Source: Isoetes taiwanensis (Eukaryota; Streptophyta; Lycopodiopsida; Isoetales; Isoetaceae). From it: a stretch of DNA of 64,000 nt. The notes under the pieces were generated by a model that was not told the origin of the DNA, searched no databases, and worked only from the letters and a program-made list of their open reading frames with translations. Position 1 is the first letter of the stretch, and each line of letters opens with the position of its first letter. Both the position numbers and the translations under genes were made by a program. Location of the stretch: the NCBI GenBank assembly GCA_021234155.1, contig JAJEKV010000002.1, forward strand, positions 38,927,841-38,991,840, in the 5' to 3' direction. Below are positions 34,675 to 47,560 of this stretch, piece by piece.

Positions 34675-35060
34675 TAAGCGAGGGTTTGCCCCTAGGGGGG
34701 CAGCAAAAATAATGTGGCGTGACATGCTCTTGGATTTTGTAGCAATGGCTCATAGAGCATTTGCTGGTGATCTCGCATCGTTCGATAGGTTCCAGTGGTG
34801 GGTGCTGCGGTGAGATGCATGTCGGTTTGCCCGGTCTGAGTGGTGGGTGCTGCGATGAGATGCATGTCAGTTTGCCCGGTCTGAACAAGGGCAACTGGTT
34901 CAATCACCAACATAGGGGGCAGGCAAAATGACTGGCCACACCAGGTTTAGGGCAGTCATCAAGTATATTCGGGTATATTCCAGCATATACCCAGAATATC
35001 CCACATCACCACATGAATGAGGGCTTGCCCTTAGGGGCAACCCAATAATGAAAAAGACAT
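34675..35060. repeat. repeats with palindrome GGGTTTGCCCCTAGGGGCAACC, two copies
   Basis: GAGGGTTTGCCCCTAGGGG (34680-34700) and GAGGGCTTGCCCTTAGGGGC (35020-35040) are each preceded by GCATAT words; a third copy is at 38420-38462. Between them is a duplication of about 45 bases with GAGATGCATGTCRGTTTGCC (34812 and 34857). Confidence 0.6.
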
Positions 35061-36185
35061 GTTTGAAACTTGTGACATCATATTGTCTTGGCGTAATTTT
35101 CTTATCGAAGAGGGAAATATCGCATAGCCGGGCCATAAATTTCACAATTTAGGACTATTCAAATAAAGCCACACACTATCCTTTAACTGCTTTTCCTAAA
35201 ATCTAAACCTGCATGGAGAGCTTCCACGCCTCATTTTTCTTTGGTGGGAAGACATGGGCACTCATAAGGCGGTTGCCATTTGCAAGAAGAAAAATGAAAT
35301 TGATGTTAAAGAAGAGCATCTGCTAGCACAAAAAGGGTGCTTTTTATTGCCTCATATTCATATCCTCGTTGTGAAGTTGAAGATTCAGGTGCCATAAAGT
35401 CAAAAGTCGTCTTCTTGTTATCTTTCCTATTGCATTGTCGATTGATTTTGGGTTTAAAATCCACGGAACATGTTCTCTAAGTCCCTGCATGCGAAGAAAA
35501 GCGGCGTGTATTAGAAGAAAAAAAACAAGATACAATATACAATTACGCTCAAAAATGAGCGAGAGGGTTATCCATGCAACATCATTTAACAATAGGATTA
35601 AGAAAAATAATGAAATTCAAACTCAGGTATCTGCTAAAGACTTAGCTTTGTTTAAACAATCTTCAAATGGTGAACTTCATGATTAACGGTACCTTCTCGA
35701 GTCACAATCTGACAAAATGTGTCAGCGAGGAGAATAAGAACTTGGTTGTCGTGTCATCAATGACAAGCTCCGACTGTAGGTAAGCGTCATGATTATGCAA
35801 TTTTCATATTTTGTTTTGCGAATCCGCCGGGTTTGCCTTACTCTCGCATAGTGTTGTGTTCATTGTGAGGCGGTTTGTCTTCAAAAAGCCCCGACATAGC
35901 ACGGAGACAAAGGTGCCATCAAATATGGTGAGTCTTTAACATGCAAGTGCCACCTCCTTATTTTTTAAGAATTTGCCATCCATTGTGCGAGAAGCCCATG
36001 TCACCAAACATATGGCGACCACCAATGGGAAAAAAATGGTTATGAAGAGTGGCTACAAAATCAATATATTTCCCAAGCACATGAAAATCTAACTCCACCT
36101 TATGGTTAAAGCTTAAGCAGTCTTTCATATAGTGCAACAGCATAGACAATTATCTCTTTTACGATGTTTGAAATAATCAGACCAG
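35060..36185. other. no recognisable gene
   Basis: No domain or repeat seen apart from the end of the ARO pseudogene, which begins at about 36190. Confidence 0.4.
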
Positions 36186-36189
36186 AGTC

Positions 36190-37480
36190 CTCAGTAATAA
36201 GTACCTATTTCTAAGTCGTAATGACCACCCCGGCTATCACTTTGGTATAATTCAAGCTTTTCTATTGCCGTTGAAACTAAGTTCTCCATATCGGTATCGC
36301 ATCGGTGACTTGATCTTGTAGCTTTGTTTTAAAGCTCAAAGCATCTACTTTTTTCGGGGAATCATCATCCCCCGCATTCACAACAATATTACATAACAAG
36401 ATCAAAGAAGGAACTTGTGCAGGACCTTCAAACAAAACAAGTTGAACCAAATAAAATGCTCCATTGGCATCTAATATTGCTTTAGAGTCTTTGTTGACAA
36501 AGGAAATTATCCTTTTACGTGAATTTTCCTAGGGCTATTGCAGCCTCTTTTTCAACTTCATAATTGTTAGATGCTAGGCTGGCGGCAATTGTATGTACCG
36601 CCTTGACCTCCTTTGCGGGGAAATATTCTTGCGATGCATCAATTGCCTTTAAACAACATACTGCTGACTCACGGTTCTCTGTTTCAATGACTCTTAATGC
36701 TTGTTCTACAATGGCCCTCACGGATGGCGAGTTCATCTTAAATGCTGCCCTCTTTAACTCACAGGTCGTCTTAATTTTGCAATTTTTGCAATTTCCATAT
36801 TTGCCATGATTGAGTTTTTTACGCACTTGTCTGTTTCCTACTCAATTAATTGTGCAAAACAAAGTAATGCTCTTTGTGTCGAGTAATAAATTTGCAATTC
36901 CTTACATTCTTAAGCTGCTAGTTTCCATAGTGCATGTGCCATACGCCTTCATCTCGGATATGGTTTGTGCATCAACCTGCTCTCTTTCCTTTCTATTATA
37001 GTCCCTTTGAAACCCCAAGCATTGAGTGCGCCATTTTCCCCTTTGTTGCTTCTTGAATGGTGGTGGTTAGGAGATGCCAAATAACTTGATGGAGCAGCAT
37101 CAAATGGACCTTTTGGCTTCCCTTGAGGCCAATTACCAGAAGCTTTTGAAGGATCAGCCACTTTTTTCTCTAACCATGCTGGTTTTTCTGACCCAAACTT
37201 TTCATATGTTTGTCTCAGCCTTATTTTGATATTCTTCCCAATTGTTTCCTACATTTGGTTGAGCTCCAGCCTTGCTTTGGGCCACGCTCTTAGCTATAGT
37301 GTGCATTGTTGGTGGATTCTGTGGTTTTGTTGGTTCTTCAATGGTATCATATGAAAGAAGTGTAACCAAATACCTTATGGCACCCCCAACACCAAAAGCA
37401 TTCTTGGCTTCTTGAGCTTTTGTATCGTGGTCAGCCATATGAGCTATTGCAGTTGCAACTTGTGTTTGCACCTTCATAGT
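36190..37480 (-). pseudogene. ARO-type armadillo-repeat protein, broken
   Basis: Reading down the minus strand, several frames join into one protein: KVQTQVATAIAHMADHD, GGAIRYLVTLLSYDT, a linker (ADPSKASGNWPQGKPKGPFD), AHALWKLAA, RALLCFAQLIE, ELKRAAFKMNSPSVRAIVEQ, EVEKEAAIALGKF, LVQLVLFEGPAQVPSLILLC and the C-terminal IEKLELYQSDSRGGHYD. The order and end (..RLELYQSRGPRGYH in Arabidopsis) match ARMADILLO REPEAT ONLY proteins, which guide polarised growth. Breaks: a frame shift near 37198, another near 36935, and in-frame TAA and TAG around 36850-36915. No clear introns. The left end is complete to the stop; the N-terminal part is missing. Confidence 0.75.
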
Positions 37481-38380
37481 CCGTCAAGTAAGTATTGCTA
37501 TAGGAACTATTGCTTGCACCAATTACAATGCACTCTACTCACTTGAAACATATATGCTTACTTTATTTGCTTGACATGATATCACAATCTATTTCTGCTA
37601 TCGATGCCACAAAACATCTACTCGGTTCGGTTTCAAAAATTTCAAAGCTGCGTTTGACATTGCACAACTTATAACTTCTGAGGCTAGCTTTCTTTGGGTT
37701 CGCGAAGCTATGTCGAAATAGCTATGTCGACAAGTTTCTTAGCCTTTAAAGTGGTCTTGGCATGTTGTGCCGGACTAGTTAGGTGTGCGAACTTCTTCCA
37801 TCGCAAGGAATCCTCTCATCATAATTTATACATAATTTTCATATTTTACAAATGCATTCATTAAAAAAATAATAGCCCACTTACAGCGATTCCACATGCA
37901 ATACATTGTTAAATATCATATTATCTAAGCCCACGGTCTTTGAGAATTGGACCATTCCATGCAAGGCTACCTACTCTAGCGAGAATGGGCTTTAAAGGGA
38001 TCGAACTGCATTGACCATTAAACAAATCAGGTTAAGAAACCATGGAGAAATAACACTATAGACTAAACCAAAAGTCTTGACCTGCCGAAGAGAAAAGAAT
38101 CCCATAGCTGAACAACGAGTTATTTAAACCAAGCGCAATATGTTTTCCATCGGGGCCCAGAGGCCACACTAGTCTGGGGCCAACCTCATCGGACACTTGC
38201 ATGAGCTCTTGATGGAACTGGTTGTAGCATTCGAGTGCTTGGTATTTCCCGATTACTGCTTGACCACAACATTATTCTTGCCCGGTTCTGTCTTCCCAGT
38301 TAGCCGGTTCAAGCATCCCCGACGACAACGCATGTGACCGCCAATTTACAGAGAAGGATAGGTTTGTAGCAGTCACCAGC
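37481..38380. other. no gene recognised
   Basis: It may hold decayed N-terminal ARO sequence near 37490-37760 (minus strand), but I could not make a convincing match. Confidence 0.3.
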
Positions 38381-38384
38381 ATAT

Positions 38385-38575
38385 CCTAGGGATATTCTAG
38401 CATATACCTAGGATATGCCAAAAACCCACATAAACAGGGTTTGCCCCCTAGGGGCAACCCAAAAACTACGCGTTATTTCTAGCATTTTCAAAACATTACT
38501 ATGCATGGCTTTTAAGTGTTGTTTTTTTGCAAAAAACACAGCAAAATGCTACACGTAGGCCCACGTAGGGCAGAT
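38385..38575. repeat. third palindrome copy plus minisatellite fragment
   Basis: AGGGTTTGCCCCCTAGGGGC (38432-38452) follows GCATATCC/GGATATGC words and is followed by AAAAACTACGCGTTATTTC and TTTTTTTGCAAAAAACACAG, linking the palindrome family with the minisatellite family at 33480. Confidence 0.6.
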
Positions 38576-39140
38576 TTTAGGGTTATTGTGGAAGGAAAAG
38601 GAAGAGCAAGTTTTAGGAGAAGAGGCAGAAGAGGTGGAGCATCGGCTTTGAAAGTGGAAACTGAAGAAATGGGAACTGTTGATAATACGGAAGATGAAGA
38701 GAATGAGGTAATTCCAATTGCATGTTCTTCTTTTATGTCAAAAGAAGACATTGATGAGAATGCCTTGATTGTAGATAGTGGAGCTGAAGCAACAGACTTG
38801 AAAGCGTCAGACTTGTTGACTAAGCAAGAGGATCGGGCCAAAACTTCACATGTGAAGCTGGAAGATGGAAGGGAGCAAAAGATATTGAAAAAAGGAATAT
38901 TGCAACTGTACAATTTTGAGGGTTGGCCAGTGACATTAAAAAATATTTTATGTGTACCAGGGCTTGTAAAGAACCTAGTTTCTGTTTGCCAATTGGTAGA
39001 TTTGAATTTTGAGGTGCATTTTGATAAATGCATATGTAAAATCTTGAAAAATAATAATGTTCATTTCTTGGCAAAGCGTGTTGGAAAATTGTTCGTGTTG
39101 AATGATGTTTGTTCTCCACATCTGTTTAGTATTGATGATA
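38576..39140 (+). pseudogene. Ty1/copia protease and pre-integrase fragment
   Basis: The frame contains a glycine/arginine tail (FRRRGRRGGA), the aspartic protease motif ALIVDSGAEATD (copia: WxLDSGAxxH), HVKLEDGREQKILKKG, then LKNILCVPGLVKNLVSVCQL (copia: NVLYVPxLxxNLLSVxQL), VHFDKCICKI and VGKLFVL. This is the stretch between nucleocapsid and integrase. The protease histidine expected after SGA is absent, and no integrase follows. Beyond 39140 the frame runs into unrelated sequence. Confidence 0.8.
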
Positions 39141-39269
39141 AAGCAGCTAATTGGTACTTCTATTTTTCAATTTTTGGCGATCATTACAGCTCCATTACAG
39201 CTTCACATTATTTCTGGAAGAATCGATTTGCTGTGAGTTTAAATAGAGTTATTTTTCCTAGATGAATCC

Positions 39270-41380
39270 TTAGCCGAACCAAAAGTTTATCTAGCATCTA
39301 GCTAACTGGGACTTTGATTTTTAGTGCTTCATTAAGCAAAGATTGGCAGGGTTCTTATAGTTCGGCAGATACTATAAAGTTCTTGGTTTCTTTTTTGGTA
39401 AGGTTTTCTTTTCTTAATTTCTATCAGTGGAGCCTCAAGTTCATCTTCGAAGTTGGAAGCCAAAGAATTGGCTTTGCTTCCTCTCTACAATTGCGTTGTT
39501 GCTTATTTCATCTTTATTCTAGAGTTTCGGAATCAAGAACAATTCAAAGATTTATTCTCCTTTTTCTCCCTTAGCATGTCGTTCTATGTAAGAACCTGCT
39601 CATAGTGCACTCTGAAATATCAATTTCATATATCATTCTTATATTTTCTTTTCTCACTTTTTATTTTTTTATTCGCACAAGGTAAAATGGGAATTCCCTA
39701 TAGAAACATGTGTCGTTTAACTATTTTGTTCCATTCACAGAAGCAGGTCTATTCCATTTAGGAGAAGGTTAAAGCTTTTATTGTTTTGTTTTGGCACTAT
39801 CATGCAAGGGGTTTTGATGCAACTCAGCAATTTTAATTAGATGGTTGAATTGGATTGACCGTAGAAAGTTGTCCCACATCAATATGAAATTATAACATCA
39901 TCTAAAATTGAGTCACCATGTAATCAAAATTCGTATTTGCAGGTTCTCATGTATCAATCAGTAAGCTTTTCCATTCACGTTGTTTTGTTTCCATTTGGAT
40001 ACAACAGCAGGATGTGTTTACTCTTAGTGTTTCCTTTTTATTTTATAATTTCCAAATTCATGTTGTGACAACTCGCTTTGATTGTGTATCCGCGAGAACA
40101 ATGCTTTGTACATACTATAGTGCTTTCTGGATATCTCTTCCTTTGTTTTATTCATTTTACCTTCTGAATGGACATCTGAGAAAGCATTATAAAGGCTCAT
40201 AAGTCATTGCAAAACGGCAGGATTTGTGTATGTTCTGCACTGAGAAAGCAATTTGGGCCTAAAAGATTCCGATAGGAAATAAAGGTATGGCAACATGTTT
40301 TAAGCATCTATATTGTTTCATTGGCCCTAGGCTTTAATAATTTGCTTGCTTTGCTCCACTACAGTATCATTTATATTGACGTAACGAGTATATGGCACTG
40401 TGATTTATAATATCTAAAGTAACAAAGTTCTAACAGAGGTCCACTATAAGATGTTCTGTAAGAGTAAAATTGAAGGACAAGTGCAAATTCAGAATGCTTT
40501 CCAGAAATGCCATTCAAATTTACATCCAAAGAACTTCAGTAAGGCAGATTGCTGCATAGTAAGTCATGAGATCCATCTTCACGACCAACTTTTCTTTGCA
40601 GTTGTTGGCCTTTATTTCGTTAAAAGTGATTAGGTATTGGATCCATACGATGCACAGATCTTTTAAATTAGAGATGGTTAACTCTTGAAACAATTGTTTT
40701 TATTTGGGAACTAGGCAGTAAAACTTTGGAGGCTTTTGCAAGGAGGACTTATGCAGAAGAAATTCTAGGTATATGTGTTCCATTTTTTCGTTTTTATTTT
40801 ATGCTTTACTAGATCAACGAGCTAGATGCATTACATATAGCTACAAGATACCTTCTTAAAGCTAATACAACTGAATATGCTGCAGCAGCTCCTTTTGTGG
40901 GTGGCTAGCCATTGTTCTTTGCAAGTCACTCTTGCAGATGGCCTCCACTCCGTTTGCCATGCCATGGATCCCTCCAGCAATTTGTAGACGTATTACCCTC
41001 CCAAACCCCGTCACACAATAAAGAGATGCTTGCGTCCTTTGATCTAACTTAATGCCTCATAGAGATTGCACAGGGGTCTTCCAAAAAGAACAATTTATGC
41101 ATTTAGCACAAGCAAATCTACTGCCACATACCCACATACCCAGGTCCAACATACCCACAATCATATGTTTACTATTGATAGAAACTGTTCGTTTTGCTCA
41201 CCTCAAATGTGAAGGTGTTCCTCTTATTCCCGACCTTCATGTAGTGAGACCTCATCATATGGTAACTGCTTTTTGCAGGAAATTGTCGTTGGGCGGATGG
41301 TGGACGCTTGACCAGGTGCTAAGTAGGATTTTGAAAACCCCAGGTAAGGTTCTATCAGATCACTGACTGTCACTTCTCAT
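39270..41380. other. no gene recognised
   Basis: The frames at 39314-39574, 40451-40633 and 41052-41366 have no domain I can name. An AAGTTGTCCCACATCAATATG phrase near 39867 is of a kind seen in plant LTRs. Introns of an unidentified gene cannot be excluded. Confidence 0.35.
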
Positions 41381-41743
41381 CCCATTCTTGGATCGATTCC
41401 ATTTCCCACACCTTGATTCCCCCCAACAGTCACATCAACAGTTATCCATCTCTTCGCCCCACAGATTTTTCCTGTCCTTCTCGCAGCCCTATTTAATTCC
41501 CTAACCAATGGCTGTACCCTCGGTACCCATCTCTCATCATTCTCCCAAAGTGATTCCGGCTGCCTCAAGAACAACAGGCCATCCAAGCCCAAAGGACGAA
41601 TTCATCCAGTTCGGGAGCTTCGACATGGCGGCTTTTATTGCATGGATGATTTAAAACCAAGGTATCCCAGAATGGGATAACTTGCTTCGTGAAGAAGAGC
41701 CGGAACTGCCCAGACCTGCTGCACCCATCTTCTCTAACGCAGA

Positions 41744-43370
41744 ATGGATGAATATCCTTCGACAACAAAAGTTTTTACATGCTTAGATGATGACTTCATC
41801 AAAGGTATAAAACTGGACTTCCAATGCGCTTTCGAGATAAGCGCATACCTGGAAAAAAATGCGGTAATAGGATGGGTGGAAAAAGAAGGTTTTAATCTTA
41901 CGAAATTGCTAAACAAATCTATATGCTCAATCGAAACATTCAAATCGGCTTTTATGCGGCTACATTTTTCCTTCTTCTGATTGAACTAACGTCCCAAGAA
42001 GGCTGCTCTTGATCTGCTTTGCAAAGGGGCGAATCATACGAGAGAGGGTACCAAATTAAATTTCAAAAATGGGATTATCACTTTGATCCCTCCTCCCCCA
42101 AAACCCTCCCAGATTTACGGTCTTTCTGCAACCACATGGCCTTAGTCCAGTCTTCTTTGGAATGAAGATTGCTTCAAGGCAATCTTAAACTCCATCGGCC
42201 AGTTCATCTCTATAACATTCCGCCCAGACTGACCCCCCATTGTTTATGTCCAACTTGACCTTCTCAAGCCTATCCCCAGAGAAGTGGCTTTCTTTGATCT
42301 GCTTGGAACTAAACGGGTTTTGCAGACTGGAGTGGCCTCCCACCGAACTATGGCATCTGTGGGAAGAGGTTTCATGGTGGTGGTAGATGCATCCCGAGAT
42401 ACACCTCGGAAGATCCGCGGAGATTTTTCGGTCGAACAAGATCTGTGATAGCGAGAAAATGGAATCGGATGAAGCAGATTATTACCCACGACTTGAGAAA
42501 GGGAAGTTTGATATATGGTACAAATGGAACAGTCGAGAACACGAAGCGGGGAAATTATAAGAAAATCTGAGAGAAAAAAGACAAAGGCGAGAGAGAATAA
42601 AGGCGAGGCAAATTGGGACCTATCCGAGAGAGGATCCTGCGGGCTTTTGAAGATAAAAAAAAGGGAAGAAAAGCGGTGGCTCGGGTTAGCAAGGTACAAA
42701 ACAAAAAGTTTCCTTGCATTGAAACAACCACCGACTTCATAAAATTCAACAAGGACAGCCCCCCCCAAACAGGATATATATCCAAGAAACTCAAACCCTA
42801 GACACCTTGGAAACAGGGCATCAGTCCCAAACTGAAAAGGGAACCATGGCGACCAAAGGAACAAGTAATGGAGAACAGGAAACGGGAGATTCCTCAGATA
42901 TGGGAATATCAGACAAAGAAGCTGAGCAAATACAAAACACCTTCAATTGGGAGGTTTATGATACAGGGAACAGGTCCAATATCCTCAACATAGAAGAAAC
43001 ACAAGAAAACTCAGAGTCACAGGAAACAATACAAGCAAGGGACACCACAGCTAACACACAATCAAATTGCCCGGACAAACAGCTGATGGAAGCAAGTAGT
43101 GAAGGAGGATTTCAAGGAGGGTTTAAGTCTTCTCCAACTCAGTCTTCAGATATTGCATCTCGGTCTGTGGCCGTCACATCCATACAATCAATTCCAACCA
43201 CCAACTGTAACCCTTCCCCGTGCACACCCATATCAGATCCGAAACTTTCCCTGCAGCAAGATCAAGAGCATGCTGAGGAAGATATATCCTTTCTTCAAGC
43301 CTTTATAGAATGCAAAGATGATGGTCGTTATCTTTGCAGCGATGAAGCGTTTTGTTCTTTGAAGCCTTAG
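41744..43370 (+). pseudogene. LINE ORF1 (RNA-binding, gag-like), broken
   Basis: Pieces in order: frame 41744-41980 (CLDDDFIKGIKLDFQCAFEI), then WNEDCFKAI, NSIGQFISI, VYVQLDLLKPIPREVAFFDL (about 42150-42290), similar to the DUF4283-like core of plant L1 ORF1 (..IGN.IG..V..D.., R.CVELDL..PLP..V). Then comes a hydrophilic tail frame (42807-43370) rich in Ser, Thr and Glu with no motif. ORF1 proteins coat the element RNA. Confidence 0.55.
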
Positions 43371-43780
43371 AAGAGTACTGCATGTACACCTTGAGAAACA
43401 AAGGAGACTCAATGGATGGTAAAGATGCTTTAGTCTAGGTAAGTGATCAAACCTTCTCTGATTTGAATAATGTATCACCCAATTCTTGTGTTTCCAATGA
43501 GGTGGGAGAACCTTGCACTCCAATCCTGTCAAAATTCTGGGTGCACATGGATGATGAAAAGGAATGTCGACAATGAGAATCTACGATATCACCAGAGAGA
43601 TTTTGAAGTTCTTGGAGCCTATCTAGACAAATGTAAACCAGGCCTTACCCCTAACAAGAAATAAAAAAAATAAAGAAAGACATATCTAAAGGATCCCAAT
43701 TTCAATGGACCAGCATCCAACACCAGAAAAACTAAAGCTTGCTAAATTTTCCATTCCTGGCCTTCCTTGCACCACCTTAG

Positions 43781-46700
43781 ATGAAGATTGTTACATGGAA
43801 TGTCAGAGGAATCAAAGGCCCCATAAAGAGAAGAAGATTCATTGCCCTGGCTAGGGAGTATAAAGCTGATCTTCTCATGATCCAGGAACATCACCTCCCC
43901 CTTTTTGAGGCCTCAAACTTAGGAGGATGGTTAAAAAAAAGGGGCTAGCTCTGCCTATATAACTGCTGATGGATCCAAGGGGGGTCTGGCCATGATCTGG
44001 ACCACTCTAAATGTGGTGTCTTCTTACTGTAGCCCCTCGAATAGGTGGCACTGTGTTACTATTGACATGCAAGAACATACCACAGGGATAATTGCGTTTA
44101 TGCTCCCTCTTGCACGAGGCTGGATCCTTGATCAAACTTCCACTAAGAATTTGGATCATGGGAGGAGATCTCAATAACACCCCAATGGGACCTTAAGCTT
44201 GGCAACAAAATTAACATTTCTAGGAATGAAAAGGCGGAATCACGAAGAATTGATGCAAGCTACGAGGGGTTGACCTACATTCCCTCGACCAATGCCAAAT
44301 ATACGGTCCAACAAAAAGCGAGTGCGAGAGAACTTACTGCACCCTGGATAGATTCTATATTACCAACCCCAATATTTCTAGTATTGACAATTGTATTGTC
44401 ACTGGGGATGAAGGGAACATCCTCTCTGATCACTTTCCTCAAATTCTAGAAACCATTGACTTTCACTCCAAACCAAAGCCTTCCAACTCTCCCTTCAAGT
44501 TTAATTGTTCTCTGCTGAATAATGCTTCCTTCTGCCATAATTTTAGACAATTCTATCTTGCCCAACCAACAGTAGGCAGTCATCAATCGATGAAACAATT
44601 CAGTAATAAGCTTAAAGCTTGCAAGAATTGGATTAAATAGTGGGGAAAGATAAAAGGCGGAGAAAGAAGCGAGAGAGGAAAAAATAACTTTTGCTCAAAG
44701 ATATGAAAAGATGTCAGGGCGAGAAGCTAATTGCCAACCCTCTATAATTTGACCTTCATAAGCGGGGAAGTCTTGTTGGAAAATAAGGCCATAGAGGAAA
44801 AGGAAGCAAAAGGTATGGCTCACGAGAGCTAAAATTAGCCAATATAATAAGATGGATCAAGGCAGCACCAAATATTTTTAGGAGTAGCTAAAATAAGCTG
44901 ATCAACAACACTATTACAGTTTTAGAAGCGAGGAAAATGGGGCGAGAATTGAGGATGAAGCGAGAATATCAAAAGCGAGTTCCTTGACCAATATGGTAAT
45001 ATGTTTGGGGATAAAAGGTATAACACTTTCGGGGAGGAGGAGGAGGCTGGATAAGTTCTTCAAGAATATCCGAGCTTCCAAGACTATGGAGGAAAGTTGT
45101 GATGAATACCACGAGGGAAAAAAATGCGCAAGTTCTAAAAACATGGAGAAAGGCAAGAGCCCAAGGGCGATGGGCTTCCACGAGTTTTTAGACCTATACG
45201 GATAGTCATGAAAGAGGATTTTATGAACTTCATGAAAGGTGCTTGGGATGCTACATCTCTTTACCCTTCTTTTAACTCGACCTTATCACTCTAATTCCCA
45301 AAACTAAAAATCGAGTAGGCTAAATGGTAGCCCTATATCCTAACCAACACCACTTATAAAATCCTAGCTAAAATTCTTTCAATCAGAATCCTCATGCACC
45401 TTCACCATACTGTTAGTAGCTGTCAATCTGGGTTTCTATCAGGCAGATTTATCTTGGATAACTACATAGCAGCCAGTGAAGCTATTCATTGGAATAGGCT
45501 ATCTAAACAAATTTGCATCTTTGCTTAAGCCCTGGACTTTAAAGAGCTTATGATTCTATTTCACGGACCTTTTAAAAGCTATGCAACATATAGGGATTCA
45601 TCATTTACTCATTGATAAGATCATGGCTGGCTATTAATAGTCTGGTCTCCTATAGTCTCGTCATTAATGGATCCCCCACCAGTTTTTTTCCCCATAAGAA
45701 GGGGAGTTAGACAGGGGTGCCCCCTGGCCCCATACCTTTTTCTGTGTATAGCTGAAATGCTCACTAGAACTGTTAAAGCTCTTCAATAGCAAAACCTGAT
45801 CCAAGGATTGCAAATGCCAGGATCAGAGAAACAGCTCACAATAATGCAGTATGCAGATGACACCTTTATCCTTTTAAAAGCTCAACAGGCAAGTTTCAAT
45901 CATTTGCTGGATAGCATCCAGAACTTTGCCTCTGTTTCAGGAGTTCAGCTCAATTTAAACAAATGCAATATTCTCTGGGAGGAACCCCTAGACTCAATGG
46001 ACACCAAAAGGATCGAAGTCAACCCTCCTAATCAAGCCATCACTTTTCTTGGGCTCCCTTTGGCTATAAATATGCCTAATAAAGAGGTCTAGAGACCTAT
46101 AGTAAATAGAATTAGAAAGAAACTTCAATCTCTTTCTCCCAATTTATCCTTTGCTAGCAGAGCCTTAATAGCTAATGTGGTGCTTGCAAGTACCCATGTT
46201 TATTTTTCCTCTGCTCTTATTGCCAATAAAGAGACCTATAATGATATTGAAAGATGTCTCAGAGATTATGTCTAGAAAGGTATGCATTTTATTAACTGGG
46301 ATGAAATCACCCATAGTAAGAAGGAAGGAGGTCTTGGTTTTAAAGTACTGCAGAAATATAGTCAAGCTCTAGGTGCCAAGTATGTGTGGAAAGCAATAAA
46401 TGGATGGAAGTCCCCTGCCATGGAATTTATAAGATACTGGCTGCAAATTAGTAGACCTTTTGGTATGAAAAAATACACTCACCACCTCCCTGACTCTGCC
46501 TACTATCAATTCAAGAGTGCTCCAAATACCTCCCCTCTCATGAGGAAAATTTTTGAGGCATGGAATCTGGTACACAAAGATATCAACTTTGATAGTGCCA
46601 ACTTCTCTCTTTTCTGGTCACCTAATGTTTCCAAAGAAAATGATGTTTGTTGGGCCCTTAAACGCCCCCAAATTTGGAAAAAATGGAAACAGGCAGGTGT

Positions 46701-47560
46701 TACCGAGCTTCAACATCTCTGAGATGGAGATAAATGGCATAATTGGGAGTATATTAAGCAGCTTATAGGAGGAAAAAGGATCGACAAGATTATCTTTGAT
46801 GCTATCATGAACGTTGCTGGTTCTCAGAATGAATGCCAAAGCCCCAAAAATCCAGACTGGCACCTAAATAACTCTGACCAGTACAAAGTTGCCTTGGGGT
46901 ACAAAGTCCTGGCACCTTCCAAACCCCTGACACACTCTGATTAAACACTTTATAAATATTCTGAGAAACAATTGGAAATCTTACTCTCAGCCCAAAGTGC
47001 AAATGTTTATTTGGAGATGCACGCATCCGCTCTCCCAACTAATCACAGTATGTCCAGAAGATGTAAAGATACGCAAATCAATCCCAAATGTAAACTTTGT
47101 GGACATAGCCCTAAGACTACGGTCATATTTTTATTTGCCCCAAAATTAGAGACTTACGGAGATGGTTAGATGACTATCTTAAGGCAAAAGGTCATAATAT
47201 AGGCAAGCTGGGCCAATCGATGGACCTTCTAAAAGGGTCTAATAAATTTCTTAACACTATTAAGCGGGCCAGCCCTTTGGATTATTTGGAAACGGGGAAC
47301 AAGGTCAATTATTCAAATCATAAGGTGGATATTGCACGGATGAAAGTAGCTTTTCAAATAGAGATATCCAGAATTGCAATGGCTCACAAGAATGGCAAAC
47401 AAGATAAATCTGATAATGCTTGACTCACAATAGGGAAATTTTTAGGCTTTAATTACATCTTTGTGTGTAATGGTATGATTATTACTGACGATCATTTTGT
47501 GATATTCAGAGCTGTTGATTGCTTTCACCACGAGGATGAACTGTAAGCCCACCTTTCCTA
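43781..47560 (+). pseudogene. LINE ORF2: endonuclease and reverse transcriptase, broken
   Basis: It starts MKIVTWNVRGIKGPIKRRRF, the N-terminal strand of APE endonucleases with the catalytic Asn, and then IQEHHLP carrying the Glu. RT motifs: ISLTNTTYKILAKILSIRI (about 45340-45395), CQSGFLSGRFILDNYIAASE, LDFKRAYDS, GVRQGCPLAPYLFLCIAEM (about 45702-45758), MQYADDTFIL (about 45844), GVQLNLNKCNI and LGLPL. After these come INWDEITHSKKEGGLGFKVL and the zinc ribbon NPKCKLCGHSPKT. Endonuclease nicks the target and RT copies element RNA there. Stops at about 43949 and many later points make it non-functional. Confidence 0.8.

Noticed and set aside
41052-41366. 104-residue frame upstream of the LINE
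   Set aside because: No recognisable motif, start context or neighbouring exon; likely chance.
44914-45181. Hydrophobic minus-strand frames inside the LINE
   Set aside because: Antisense shadows of the LINE ORF2 region.
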